From assembly GCA_035604615.1 (NCBI GenBank), contig DATNID010000020.1:124001-188000 (forward strand): a stretch of 64,000 nt of DNA. Direction: 5' to 3'. Every line of letters starts with the position of its first letter. Position 1 is the stretch's first letter. This document shows, in pieces, positions 17,929 through 28,111 of this stretch. Source of the stretch: DATJLY01 sp035604615 (GTDB taxonomy: Bacteria > Pseudomonadota > Alphaproteobacteria > ATCC43930 > CGMCC-115725). The translations under genes and the position numbers were made by a program. The notes beneath the pieces are model-generated. The model made no database searches. It was not told the DNA's origin and saw only the letters and a list, made by a program, of their open reading frames with translations.

Positions 17929-18876
17929 ATGCGCATATTCGGCCCGAGCGAAGTCGTCGCGGCGCTCGGCTATCCTGCTCTCGTCGAGGCCCTGCGACAG
18001 ATGTTCCGCAGCGGCGACGTGGTCGCGCCGGCACGGCATCGCCACACGATCGAGCTGCCGGGCGGCCCGAGCGGCAGCCTGCTCATCATGCCGGCGTGGC
18101 AGGCGGGCCGGCATCTCGGCGTCAAGCTCCTCACCATCTTTCCCGGCAACAAGGGACCGGACAACCCGACGCTCCAGGGCCAATACCTGCTGCTCGACGC
18201 CAAGAGCGGCACGCCCATCGCCCTCTTCGACGGGCCGGCGCTGACGGCGCGGCGCACCGCGGCGGCCTCGGCGCTCGCCGCCAGCTATCTCGCGCGGCCG
18301 GATTGCGAGCGGCTTCTCATGGTGGGCGCGGGCGCGCTCGCCTCCCATCTCATCCACGCCCATGTGAGCGTCCGGCCGATCGTCAACGTGCTGGTATGGA
18401 GCCGCAACTACGACCGCGCGGCGCGGCTGGCGCAGCGCCTGACGCGGCGCTCGCTCAAGGTCGCGCCGACTGACGACCTGCAGCGCGCGGTCAACGGCGC
18501 GCACATCATCTGCTGCGCCACGCCGTCGCGCGAGCCGCTGATCAAGGGCCATTGGCTGCCGCTCGGCGTGCATATCGACCTGGTCGGCGGCTTCCGGCCC
18601 GACATGCGCGAGGCCGACGACGACACCATCCGCCGCGCGCGCGTGTTCGTCGATTCGCGCGAGGCCGTGCTGGCCGAGGCCGGCGACGTGATCGCGCCGA
18701 TCGAAGCCGGGGTGATGAGCGAGGACGACATCGCCGGCGACCTGTTCGAGCTGTCGCGCGGCAGCCGCGCCGGCCGCCGCTTCAACGACCAGATCACCTT
18801 GTTCAAGTCCGTGGGGCTCGCGCTCGAGGATCTGGCGGCGGCGAAGCAGGCGCTCGAGACGGAAGAGCCGATCTGA
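17929..18876 (+). CDS. Ornithine cyclodeaminase / mu-crystallin family oxidoreductase
   Basis: A 315-residue NAD(P)-dependent family member. Seen: substrate side LGVKLLTIFPGNKG with the conserved Lys, ALTARRTAAASALAA, the dinucleotide-binding stretch LLMVGAGALASHL, and VDLVGGFRPDMREADD. Relatives include ornithine cyclodeaminase, alanine dehydrogenase and ketimine reductases; the substrate cannot be chosen. It lies between lapA and pyrF, one base before the latter, and is an addition to the usual gene order. Confidence 0.87.
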   Translation: MRIFGPSEVVAALGYPALVEALRQMFRSGDVVAPARHRHTIELPGGPSGSLLIMPAWQAGRHLGVKLLTIFPGNKGPDNPTLQGQYLLLDAKSGTPIALFDGPALTARRTAAASALAASYLARPDCERLLMVGAGALASHLIHAHVSVRPIVNVLVWSRNYDRAARLAQRLTRRSLKVAPTDDLQRAVNGAHIICCATPSREPLIKGHWLPLGVHIDLVGGFRPDMREADDDTIRRARVFVDSREAVLAEAGDVIAPIEAGVMSEDDIAGDLFELSRGSRAGRRFNDQITLFKSVGLALEDLAAAKQALETEEPI

Positions 18877-18877
18877 A

Positions 18878-19570
18878 ATGGACCGCAACCCCATCCTGGT
18901 CGCGATCGACACGCCGGACGAGGCGGCGGCGCGTGCCCTCGTCGCCGCCGTCGCTAGTGCTGTCGGAGGCGTCAAGCTCGGGCTCGAGTTCTTCGTCGCC
19001 AACGGTCCGCGCGCGGCCAAGGCGGCGGCGGGGGGGCAGGCGCTGTTCCTCGATCTGAAGCTCCACGACATTCCCAACACGGTGGCGGGCGCGGTGCGCG
19101 CGGCGGCGGCGCTGGAGCCGCTGCTGCTGACGATCCACGCCACCGGTGGGCCGGCGATGATGCGCGCGGCCGCCGAAGCCGCCGCGGGCACGGGCCGACG
19201 GCGCATGAAGCTCGTCGGCGTCACCGTTTTGACGAGCCTCGACGAGGCCGATCTCGCGAGCGTCGGCCAGGCGGGCCCGATCGCCGATCAGGCGTTGCGC
19301 CTGGCGCTGCTCGCGCGCGCCAGCGGCCTCGACGGCGTGGTGTGCTCGCCGCACGAGGTGGCGGGATTGCGTGCGGCGTGCGGACAGGAATTCCTGCTGG
19401 TCGTGCCCGGCATCAGGCCGGCAGGAGCGTCGCTCGGCGACCAGAAGCGCGTGATGGGGCCGCGCGAGGCGATCGCGGCGGGCGCCAACTATCTCGTGAT
19501 CGGCCGGCCGATCACGGCAGCGCCCGATCCGGGCGCGGCGGCGCGCGTTATCGCGGCGGAACTCGCATGA
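18878..19570 (+). CDS. pyrF: Orotidine 5'-phosphate decarboxylase
   Basis: A 230-residue TIM barrel for the last step of UMP synthesis. The catalytic Asp-Lys-x-x-Asp array is in FLDLKLHDIPNTV (Lys near residue 61), with phosphate-binding loops VPGIRP and NYLVIGRPIT. Its stop overlaps the trpF start (ATGA). Confidence 0.96.
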   Translation: MDRNPILVAIDTPDEAAARALVAAVASAVGGVKLGLEFFVANGPRAAKAAAGGQALFLDLKLHDIPNTVAGAVRAAAALEPLLLTIHATGGPAMMRAAAEAAAGTGRRRMKLVGVTVLTSLDEADLASVGQAGPIADQALRLALLARASGLDGVVCSPHEVAGLRAACGQEFLLVVPGIRPAGASLGDQKRVMGPREAIAAGANYLVIGRPITAAPDPGAAARVIAAELA

Positions 19571-20214
19571 GCGTGGTGGTCAAGATCTGCGGGCTTTCGA
19601 GCGAGGACGCGCTGGCCGCCGCAGTCGCGGGCGGCGCGCGCTTCGTCGGGTTCGTGTTCTATCCGCCGAGCCCGAGACATCTCACGATCGAGCGCGCGGC
19701 GGCACTCGCCACGCGCGTGGTGCCGGGCATCACGCGCGTCGGCGTGATGGTCGATCCCGACGACGAATTCCTCGCCCGTCTCCTCGCCAAGGCGCCGCTC
19801 GATCTCCTGCAGCTTCACGGCAAGGAGACGCCGCAGCGCGTGCTGGCGATCAAGGAGCGCTTTCGCATCCGCGCTATGAAGGCAATCGCGGTCGCGGGCG
19901 AAGCCGATCTCGATCACGCCAAGGCCTATCTCGGCGTCGCCGACTGGCTCATGTTCGACGCCAAGCCGCCCAAGGACAGGACCGACGCCATGCCGGGCGG
20001 CAACGCGCTCGCCTTCGACTGGCGGCTGATGCGCGCGCGGCGCTGGCCGGTGCCGTGGATGCTGTCGGGCGGGCTCGACCCCGACAATCTCGCCGAAGCC
20101 GCGACCATATCCGGCGCGGACGCGCTCGATGTGTCGTCGGGCGTCGAGTCCGCGCCCGGAATCAAGGACCCGGCCAAGATCCGCCTCTTCCTGGCGCGCG
20201 CGCACGCGCTGTGA
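19567..20214 (+). CDS. trpF: Phosphoribosylanthranilate isomerase
   Basis: A 215-residue TIM barrel. The catalytic Cys is in VKICGLSSEDA (residue 8) and the general acid Asp in DWLMFDAKPP; MLSGGLDPDNL and DVSSGVESAPG are the phosphate-binding loops. It is the third step of tryptophan synthesis. Usually trpB follows directly; here 3.3 kb of four unrelated genes intervene. Confidence 0.96.
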   Translation: MSVVVKICGLSSEDALAAAVAGGARFVGFVFYPPSPRHLTIERAAALATRVVPGITRVGVMVDPDDEFLARLLAKAPLDLLQLHGKETPQRVLAIKERFRIRAMKAIAVAGEADLDHAKAYLGVADWLMFDAKPPKDRTDAMPGGNALAFDWRLMRARRWPVPWMLSGGLDPDNLAEAATISGADALDVSSGVESAPGIKDPAKIRLFLARAHAL

Positions 20215-20292
20215 TGCGGCTTCACGATCATTGATCGCGCCACACAGACGGCCGAGAATGGCGCCCGATCCACTCGCCGCGGAGGAAACCGC

Positions 20293-21531
20293 ATGAGACG
20301 ATCCGCGTTCGCGCTTGTCCTGGCCCTGGCATTGGCGGCTCCGTCGGCGCGCGCCGCCGAGCCGGTGAAGCTCGGCTTCAGCATGTCGCTGACCGGAGCG
20401 CTCGCCAATACCGGCCGCGTCGCGCTCGCCGCGATCAAGCTGTGGGAGGCCGATATCAACTCCAAGGGCGGGATTCTCGGCCGCCCGGTGCAGCTCGTCT
20501 ATTACGACGACCAGAGCACGTCGGCCAACGTGCCGACCATCTATACGAAGCTCCTCGATGTGGACAAGGTCGATCTTGTGGTCGGCCCTTATTCCACCGC
20601 GCAGACGGCGCCGGCGATGCCGACGGTAATGGAGCACGGCAAGGTGTTCATCGGCCTAAGCGCGATCGCCATCAACAGCCATTTCCACTATCCGCGGTAT
20701 TTCTCGATGACCAACGCGGGGCCGGACCCGAACGCGATCTTCTCCAAGGGCTTCATCGCCGCGGCGATGCGGCAGAACCCGAAGCCGCAGACGATCGCCT
20801 TCTCTGGCGCCGACATCGAGTTCTCGCAGAGCGTGCTGACGGCCGCGCGCGAGATCGCCAAAGCGGCGGGACTCAAAACCGTCTACGACAAATCCTACCC
20901 GCCGACGACCACCGACTACGCACCAATCGTGCGCGCGGTGCAGGCCGCCAATCCCGACCTGTTCTATCTTGCGTCCTATCCGCCGGATTCGGTCGGCATC
21001 GTGCGCGCCATCAACGAGATCGGCTTTCGCCCGAAGATGGTGGGCGGCGCCACTGTTGGGCTGAACAATGTCTCGATCAAGATGCAGCTCGGGCCGCTGC
21101 TCAACGGCATCGTCGGCTATGAGAACTGGCTCCCGACCACGACCTTGAGCTTTCCCGGCGTGCAGCCGGTGCTGGAGCGCTACCAGGAAACGGCCAAGAC
21201 CGACGGACTCGATCCGCTCGGCTGGAGCATGGTGCCGGCGGCCTATGCCGAGACGCAGGTGCTGGGCGCGGCCGTCAACGCGGTCGGCAGCCTCGACCAG
21301 GACAAGATCGCGCAATACATGCATAGCCACGCGATCCCGACCATCTGGGGCGACATCGCCTTCGGTCCCGAGGGCGAATGGACCGAAGGCCGCATGATCG
21401 TTGTGCAGTACCGCAACATCACGGGGAAGACGCTCGACCAGTTCACCAACCCCGCCAATGAGCCGATCATCGATCCGCCGAAATACCAGACCGGCGAGCT
21501 GATCTATCCCTATGCCGACGCCTTGAAGTGA
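20293..21531 (+). CDS. ABC transporter periplasmic binding protein, LivK/amide type
   Basis: A 412-residue type I periplasmic binding protein. An N-terminal signal peptide (RRSAFALVLALALAAPSARA) precedes VKLGFSMSLTGALANTGR, typical of branched-chain amino acid or amide-binding proteins, and the mature part has two lobes (VDLVVGPYSTAQTAPAMP). The start is well placed after GGAGG. No permease or ATPase gene is nearby, so the protein is an orphan; it heads a cassette with two VOC proteins and a monooxygenase. Ligand unknown. Confidence 0.88.
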   Translation: MRRSAFALVLALALAAPSARAAEPVKLGFSMSLTGALANTGRVALAAIKLWEADINSKGGILGRPVQLVYYDDQSTSANVPTIYTKLLDVDKVDLVVGPYSTAQTAPAMPTVMEHGKVFIGLSAIAINSHFHYPRYFSMTNAGPDPNAIFSKGFIAAAMRQNPKPQTIAFSGADIEFSQSVLTAAREIAKAAGLKTVYDKSYPPTTTDYAPIVRAVQAANPDLFYLASYPPDSVGIVRAINEIGFRPKMVGGATVGLNNVSIKMQLGPLLNGIVGYENWLPTTTLSFPGVQPVLERYQETAKTDGLDPLGWSMVPAAYAETQVLGAAVNAVGSLDQDKIAQYMHSHAIPTIWGDIAFGPEGEWTEGRMIVVQYRNITGKTLDQFTNPANEPIIDPPKYQTGELIYPYADALK

Positions 21532-21541
21532 GGAAACGCAG

Positions 21542-22036
21542 ATGGTGACCCTGGCCGAAGTGACGGCGAAGAGGATCGGCAAGGCGCCCTCGTCGGTGGT
21601 GAAGCCGGTGGCGTTGGGTCGGGGCACCATGGCGACGCGCGACCTGGCGCTGACACGCAAGTTCCTCGAGGACGCGCTGGGGATGGAGTGCCGCGAGACC
21701 GCGCCCGGTCATCTGCTGGCGCGCCATCGCGGCGATCGCGGTGCGAACAGCTATTGGATCCTCGAGGTGACCGAGGCGCCGCGCATCGACCATCCGCAGA
21801 AGATGCTCAACCATTGGGGCTTCGAGGTGGCGACCCGCGCCGATGTCGAGCGCGTCCACCAGCTTCTCACGGCCAACGCGGAAGCCTATGGCCTGCGTCG
21901 CGTCCATCCGGTCAAGGCCAATCACGGCTCGTTCAGCTTCTACTGCGAGGACGTCGATTCCAACTGGTGGGAGGTCGAGTGCCGCGACGCGGAGATCTCT
22001 TACGCCGCGTCGGTCGCCAAGGGAGACCCGGCATGA
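21542..22036 (+). CDS. VOC superfamily protein, first of a pair
   Basis: A 164-residue protein of two beta-alpha-beta3 modules typical of glyoxalase/extradiol dioxygenase (VOC) proteins. By eye, the first metal-ligand position is Arg (LGRGTMATRDL) instead of His; the second keeps His (NHWGFEV); the third keeps Glu (NWWEVECRD). Its stop overlaps the start of the second VOC gene (ATGA). A ring-cleaving or isomerising reaction is possible, but the altered site makes activity uncertain. Confidence 0.8.
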   Translation: MVTLAEVTAKRIGKAPSSVVKPVALGRGTMATRDLALTRKFLEDALGMECRETAPGHLLARHRGDRGANSYWILEVTEAPRIDHPQKMLNHWGFEVATRADVERVHQLLTANAEAYGLRRVHPVKANHGSFSFYCEDVDSNWWEVECRDAEISYAASVAKGDPA

Positions 22037-22452
22037 CCACGACCGCCTTCTCGCACGGCACGCTCGGCGTCAAGGACGCAGTGCGGACGCAGCGCTTCTA
22101 CAAGGAGTTCCTCGGCCTCAACAGCGTGCGCAAGGACAATGGTACGCAATATGTCTGGCTTGGCGGCGAATGGATCATCGCCTGCCTCCCCGTCGCCAAG
22201 GGTCCACAGCCGCAAGGGCCGGAGAACCGCTGGGGCCTGCGCGTCGCGACCGCTGCGGAGGTCGATGCGGCCCATGCGGCGGCGCGCGCGCAGCAGGCGG
22301 AATGGGACATCAAGGAGGTGCGGCCGATAACGGAGGATGGAAATGCGCGCTCGTTCTGCCTCCAGGACCTCGACGGCAACTGGTGGGAGATCTTTCACCG
22401 CGCGGCTCCCCTCTACGACGACGTGTTCGGCGACGGTGCGAAGGGAAGATAG
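22033..22452 (+). CDS. VOC superfamily protein, second of a pair
   Basis: A 139-residue VOC protein related to the preceding one. Here the first ligand position keeps His (FSHGTLGVKD), the second is Arg (NRWGLRV) and the third keeps Glu (NWWEIFHR). The pattern is the reverse of its partner. It is translationally coupled to the first VOC gene and ends 3 bases before the monooxygenase gene. Function unknown. Confidence 0.82.
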   Translation: MTTTAFSHGTLGVKDAVRTQRFYKEFLGLNSVRKDNGTQYVWLGGEWIIACLPVAKGPQPQGPENRWGLRVATAAEVDAAHAAARAQQAEWDIKEVRPITEDGNARSFCLQDLDGNWWEIFHRAAPLYDDVFGDGAKGR

Positions 22453-22455
22453 GCG

Positions 22456-23514
22456 ATGCAGTTCGGCCTCAATTTCTTCCCCTGCCTCAGCCCGGCCGAG
22501 AAGCCGGCGGCGCAGTATTTCCGCGAGGCGATGCATTTGATCGGGCTCGCCGACGAATTGGGCTACAGCCACATCCGCCAGGTCGAGCATTATTTCCATC
22601 CCTATGGCGGCTACAGCCCCAACCCGATCGTGTTCCTCGCCGCCGCCGCCCAGCGTACGCAGAATGCACGGCTCGTCACCGGCGCGGTGCTGCCCGCGTT
22701 CAACAATCCGCTGAAGCTCGCGGGCGAGATCGGCATGCTCGACGGGCTGAGCGGCGGAAGGCTCGATGCCGGCTTCGCGCGGGCCTTCCTGCCGCACGAG
22801 TTCGCGACCTTCGGCGTCAGCCTCGACGACAGCCGCAAGCGCTTCGACGAGGGCGTGGCGCAGGTGCGGCTCCTGCTCTCGGCCGAGAACGTTTCGTCGC
22901 AAGGCCAGTTTCACAGCTTCCGCAACGTGACCTCCTATCCGCGCCCGACGCAGCGCCCGCACCCGCCCATCTGGGTTGCGGCCACCGGCACGCCGCAGAC
23001 CTTCGAAGAGAGCGGCCGCGCCGGCTTCGGCATCATGACCATCCCGCTCGAGCCCAAGCGCATGCGCGAGCTGATCGGGATCTATCGCGAGGCGTGGCGC
23101 TTGGCGGGCCATCCCGGGCGTGGCACCGTGATGAGCAACTTCATCATGTGCTGCCTGCCGTCGCGCGCGGAGGCCTTGGAGCTGGCGCGCGAGCCCACCA
23201 ACGGCCATCTGCGCGGCCTCGCGGCGGCGGCGTCGGACTGGGCCAAGGGCGCCAGCACCAAGGACTATCCCGGCTATGACCGCATGATCGCGCAGGTCAG
23301 CAAGGAAACGTTCGAGGACCAGGTGGCGAAGGGCGTCGGCCTCGCCGGCACGCCCGAAGACGTGATCGCGATGGTGCGCGCCTATAACGACGAGGTCGGC
23401 GGCTTCGAGGCCGCCTCGCTCCACGTCGCACCCTCGACCATGCTGGTCGACGTGGCCGAGCGCGCCATGCGCCACTTCGCGGCCGAAGCGATGCCGAAGC
23501 TGGCGGGGTTGTGA
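22456..23514 (+). CDS. LLM-class flavin-dependent monooxygenase (luciferase-like)
   Basis: A 352-residue bacterial-luciferase-like TIM barrel. Recognisable parts are GYSHIRQVEHYFHPYGGYS near residue 37, LVTGAVLPAFNNPLKLA, DGLSGGRLDAGFARA and PPIWVAATGTPQTFE, all common in FMN-dependent monooxygenases that use reduced flavin from a separate reductase. No reductase gene is adjacent. It closes the cassette between trpF and trpB and may oxidise the compound handled by the two VOC proteins. Confidence 0.87.
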   Translation: MQFGLNFFPCLSPAEKPAAQYFREAMHLIGLADELGYSHIRQVEHYFHPYGGYSPNPIVFLAAAAQRTQNARLVTGAVLPAFNNPLKLAGEIGMLDGLSGGRLDAGFARAFLPHEFATFGVSLDDSRKRFDEGVAQVRLLLSAENVSSQGQFHSFRNVTSYPRPTQRPHPPIWVAATGTPQTFEESGRAGFGIMTIPLEPKRMRELIGIYREAWRLAGHPGRGTVMSNFIMCCLPSRAEALELAREPTNGHLRGLAAAASDWAKGASTKDYPGYDRMIAQVSKETFEDQVAKGVGLAGTPEDVIAMVRAYNDEVGGFEAASLHVAPSTMLVDVAERAMRHFAAEAMPKLAGL

Positions 23515-23544
23515 GCGCGCGGGCGCGTCCGCTAAAACACTGCA

Positions 23545-24752
<1,208 letters not shown>

Positions 24753-24756
<4 letters not shown>

Positions 24757-25589
24757 GCGCGACGCGCATCGCCGCCCGCTTCGCCGCGCTCCGCCGCGAG
24801 GGCCGCGCCGGGCTGGTGACATATCTCACCTGTGGCGACCCCGATGCCGCGACCTTCGCCGCGCTGCTGGCGGCCCTGCCCGGGGCCGGCGCCGATCTGA
24901 TCGAAATCGGCATGCCGTTCTCGGACCCGATGGCGGACGGACCGGCGATCCAGGCGGCGAGCCTGCGCGCGCTCCGCGCCGGCATGACGCTCGCGCGCAC
25001 CCTCGCCATCGTGCGCGACTTCCGCGCCCGCGACGATGCGACGCCGGTGGTACTGATGGGCTATTACAACCCGATCTATCGCTTCGGCGTGCCGCGCTTC
25101 CTCGCCGCCGCCATCGATTCGGGCGTCGATGGATTGATCGTCGTCGATCTGCCGCCCGAGCACGACGACGAATTGTGCCTGCCGGCGGGCGCAGCCGGGC
25201 TCGCCTTCATCCGCCTCGCCACGCCGACGACCGACGATGCGCGCGCCAGGATCGTGCTGCGGCACGCTGCCGGCTTCATCTATTACGTCGCCATCGCGGG
25301 GATCACCGGCACCAAGTCGGCCGTAATCGCGAACGTCGCCAAGGCGGTCGCGCGCCTGAAGCGCGCATCGACCCTTCCCGTCGCAGTCGGTTTCGGCATC
25401 CGGACCCCCGCGCAGGCGGCGGAGGTCGCGCGCGTCGCCGATGCCGCGGTGGTGGGCTCGGCGCTGGTCGAGCGCGTGGCGGCCGCGCTCGATGCCGACG
25501 GGCGCGCGACGCCGGGCCTCGCTGCATCCGTCCTCGCCGAGGTGCGCGCCTTGAGCGACGGCGTGCGCCGCGCGCGGGTGCGGCCATGA
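24753..25589 (+). CDS. trpA: Tryptophan synthase alpha chain
   Basis: A 278-residue TIM barrel cleaving indole-3-glycerol phosphate. Catalytic Glu is in DLIEIGMPFSDPMADGP and Asp in the same segment; GFGIRTPAQA binds phosphate. The start is TTG at 24753, which overlaps the trpB stop and is supported by the conserved N-terminus (ATRIAARFAALR). The stop overlaps the accD start (ATGA). Confidence 0.95.
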
Positions 25590-26464
25590 ACTGGCTCACC
25601 AACTTCGTCCTGCCCAAGATCCGTGCGGTGGTGACCCAGCGCGAGGTGCCCGACAATCTGTGGCACAAATGCCCGAGCTGCGGCCAGATGCTGTTCCACC
25701 GCGAGCTCGAAGCCAATCTGCACGTCTGCACAAGCTGCAATCACCATCTGCGGCTGCCGCCTGAGCGCCGCCTGGCGCTGCTCTTCGACGACGAGAACGC
25801 CACCGAGATCGAGCTGCCGAAGGCGCTGCACGATCCGCTGAAGTTCCGCGACCGCAAGCGCTATGCCGAGCGCCTGAAGGAGGCGCAGGCGAAAAGCGGC
25901 GGGCGCGACGCGGCAATGGTGGCGCACGGCACCATCGGCGGCGTCGAGGCGGTCGCCTGCGTGTTCGATTTCGCGTTCCTGGGCGGTTCGATGGGGATCG
26001 CGGTCGGCGAGGCTGTCCTCGCGGCGGCGCGGCTCGCGGTCGAGCGCGAGGCGGCGCTCGTCGTGGTGCCGTCCTCGGGTGGCGCGCGCATGCAGGAGGG
26101 CATCCTGTCGCTGATGCAGATGCCGCGCACCACGCTCGCGGTCGAAATGGTGAAGGAGAAGGGCCTCCCCTATGTCGTCATCCTCGCCGATCCGACGACA
26201 GGCGGCGTTTCCGCCTCGTTCGCGATGTTGGGCGACGTGACGCTCGCCGAGCCCGGCGCGGTGGTGGGCTTCGCCGGCGCCCGCGTCATCGAGGAGACCA
26301 TCCGCGAGAAGCTGCCCGAGGGCTTCCAGCGCGCGGAATATCTGCTCGAGCACGGCATGGTCGACATGGTGGTGCCGCGGCGCGAATTGAAGGCGACCTT
26401 GGCGCGCCTCCTCGACCTGCTGACGCGGCGCGGCGCCGTCGAAGCGGCGGAGATCGCGCCCTGA
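25586..26464 (+). CDS. accD: Acetyl-CoA carboxylase carboxyltransferase subunit beta
   Basis: A 292-residue AccD. The N-terminal zinc ribbon has Cys29, Cys32, Cys48 and Cys51 (CPSC and CTSC), followed by the crotonase-fold carboxyltransferase with PSSGGARMQEGILSLMQM and ADPTTGGVSASFAMLGD. With AccA it transfers carboxyl from biotin to acetyl-CoA for fatty acid synthesis. trpB-trpA-accD-folC is a standard alphaproteobacterial order. Confidence 0.96.
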   Translation: MNWLTNFVLPKIRAVVTQREVPDNLWHKCPSCGQMLFHRELEANLHVCTSCNHHLRLPPERRLALLFDDENATEIELPKALHDPLKFRDRKRYAERLKEAQAKSGGRDAAMVAHGTIGGVEAVACVFDFAFLGGSMGIAVGEAVLAAARLAVEREAALVVVPSSGGARMQEGILSLMQMPRTTLAVEMVKEKGLPYVVILADPTTGGVSASFAMLGDVTLAEPGAVVGFAGARVIEETIREKLPEGFQRAEYLLEHGMVDMVVPRRELKATLARLLDLLTRRGAVEAAEIAP

Positions 26465-27738
26465 GCGTCGACCGCGTTCTCGAGCGGCTGACGGCGCTCC
26501 ATGTCCGGCTCATCGATCTGTCGCTCGACCGCGTGTTGCGACTGCTCGCGGCGCTGGGCAATCCACAGCTACACCTGCAGCCCGTGATCCACGTCGCCGG
26601 GACCAACGGCAAGGGGTCGACCTTGGCGTTCCTGCGCGCCTTCCTCGAGGCGGCGGGGTATCGCGTCCATGTCTACACCTCGCCTCATCTCGTGCGCTTC
26701 AACGAGCGCATCAGGCTCGCGGGCAAGCTCGTCGACGAGGACACTCTCCTTGCCCTGCTCGAGGAATGCGAGCGCGTCAATGACGGCGCGCCTGTCACCT
26801 TCTTCGAGATCACCACCGCGGTCGCGTTCCTGGCCTTCGCGCGCACGCCGGCGGACATCGTCCTGCTCGAGACCGGGTTGGGCGGGCGGTTCGACGCGAC
26901 CAACGTGATCCTGCGCCCCGCGGTCACGGCGATCACGCCGATCTCACTCGACCACCAGCATTTCCTCGGCGACACGGTGGCCAAGATCGCGTTCGAGAAG
27001 GCCGGCATCCTCAAGCAAGGCGTGCCCGCCGTGCTCGCTCCGCAGACGCGCGAGGCCGCCGAGGTGCTGGAGGCGCGCGCGCATGCTGTGGGCGCGCCGC
27101 TCTTCCGCCACGGCGTCGAGTGGTCGGCAGCCATGGCGCCCGACGGACGCCTCGCCTATCGCGGCCGGCGCGATTGTCTCCTGCCGCCGCCCGGGCTCAT
27201 CGGGCCGCATCAATACGACAATGCGGGAACCGCGCTCGCATGCCTCGAACGTCTCGACGGATTCTCCGTACCCTACCCGGCGTTGGCGCGCGGCATGGGC
27301 GCGGTCGAATGGCCGGCGCGGCTGCAGCGCCTGACCAGCGGGACGCTGCCGGCGCTCCTCCCCGCCGACGCCGAGCTATGGCTCGACGGCGCGCATAATC
27401 CCGCCGGCGGCGCGGCGCTCGCGCGCGTGGCATCGCGCTGGCGCGACCGTCCGCTGCGGCTCGTCTTTGGCATGCTGGCGACGCACGACCCGCGCGGCTT
27501 CCTCGAGCCGCTCGCGCCATTGATCGATGGCCTTGCCGCGCTCGCCATTCCGGGCGAGCCCAATGCGCGCCCCGCCGCCGAGCTGGCCGAAGCCGCAGCA
27601 TCGCTCGGCATCGACGCCGCGCCGGCGCCCGGCATCGCCGACGCCATCGCCGCCGCCGCCGCGCCCGGCGCGCGCACCCTCATCTGCGGCTCGCTCTACC
27701 TCGCGGGCCGCGTGCTGGCAGAGAACGGGGCGGCTTAG
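26461..27738 (+). CDS. folC: Bifunctional folylpolyglutamate/dihydrofolate synthase, probable CTG start
   Basis: A 425-residue Mur-ligase-like enzyme adding glutamate to folates. P-loop VAGTNGKGST is at residues 45-54; VRFNERIRL, ETGLGGRFDATNV and DGAHNPAGG follow. The conserved N-terminal helix (DRVLERL...RLIDLSLDRVLRLLAALG) begins before any ATG, GTG or TTG. The only sensible start is CTG 26461, which forms a CTGA overlap with the accD stop like the other overlaps in this operon. GTG 26533 would remove 24 conserved residues. Confidence 0.88.
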   Translation: MSVDRVLERLTALHVRLIDLSLDRVLRLLAALGNPQLHLQPVIHVAGTNGKGSTLAFLRAFLEAAGYRVHVYTSPHLVRFNERIRLAGKLVDEDTLLALLEECERVNDGAPVTFFEITTAVAFLAFARTPADIVLLETGLGGRFDATNVILRPAVTAITPISLDHQHFLGDTVAKIAFEKAGILKQGVPAVLAPQTREAAEVLEARAHAVGAPLFRHGVEWSAAMAPDGRLAYRGRRDCLLPPPGLIGPHQYDNAGTALACLERLDGFSVPYPALARGMGAVEWPARLQRLTSGTLPALLPADAELWLDGAHNPAGGAALARVASRWRDRPLRLVFGMLATHDPRGFLEPLAPLIDGLAALAIPGEPNARPAAELAEAAASLGIDAAPAPGIADAIAAAAAPGARTLICGSLYLAGRVLAENGAA

Positions 27739-27739
27739 C

Positions 27740-28060
27740 TCAGAGGACCGAGTTCACCCACTCGACCAGCTTGCTCTTGGGCAGCGCGCCGATCTTGGTG
27801 GCCGCGACCTGGCCGTTCTTGAACAGGATCAGGGTCGGGATGCCGTGGACGCCGTATTTCATCGGCGTCTGCGGGTTCTCGTCGATGTTGATCTTGGCGA
27901 CGGTGACGCGGCCTTCCATGTCCTTCGCGAGATCCTCGAGAAAGGGCGCGATCATCTTGCATGGGCCGCACCACTCGGCCCAGAAATCCACCAGCACAGG
28001 CCCCGGCGCGTTCAGGACGGAGGTCTCGAAGGACTGATCGGTGACCTTGGCGGTGCTCAT
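27740..28060 (-). CDS. trxA: Thioredoxin
   Basis: A 106-residue thioredoxin with the active site WCGPC (Cys31, Cys34) and the cis-Pro loop HGIPTLILFKNG. It reduces cytoplasmic disulfides. Its end lies one base from the convergent folC stop. It lies downstream of addA with a 51-base gap and has its own possible ribosome-binding site (GGGAGAACTCC). Confidence 0.96.
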   Translation of the reverse strand: MSTAKVTDQSFETSVLNAPGPVLVDFWAEWCGPCKMIAPFLEDLAKDMEGRVTVAKINIDENPQTPMKYGVHGIPTLILFKNGQVAATKIGALPKSKLVEWVNSVL

Positions 28061-28111
28061 GGAGTTCTCCCGAGATGCGGAAATGGAATCTAGGAACCGA
28101 CCCGACGAGCG

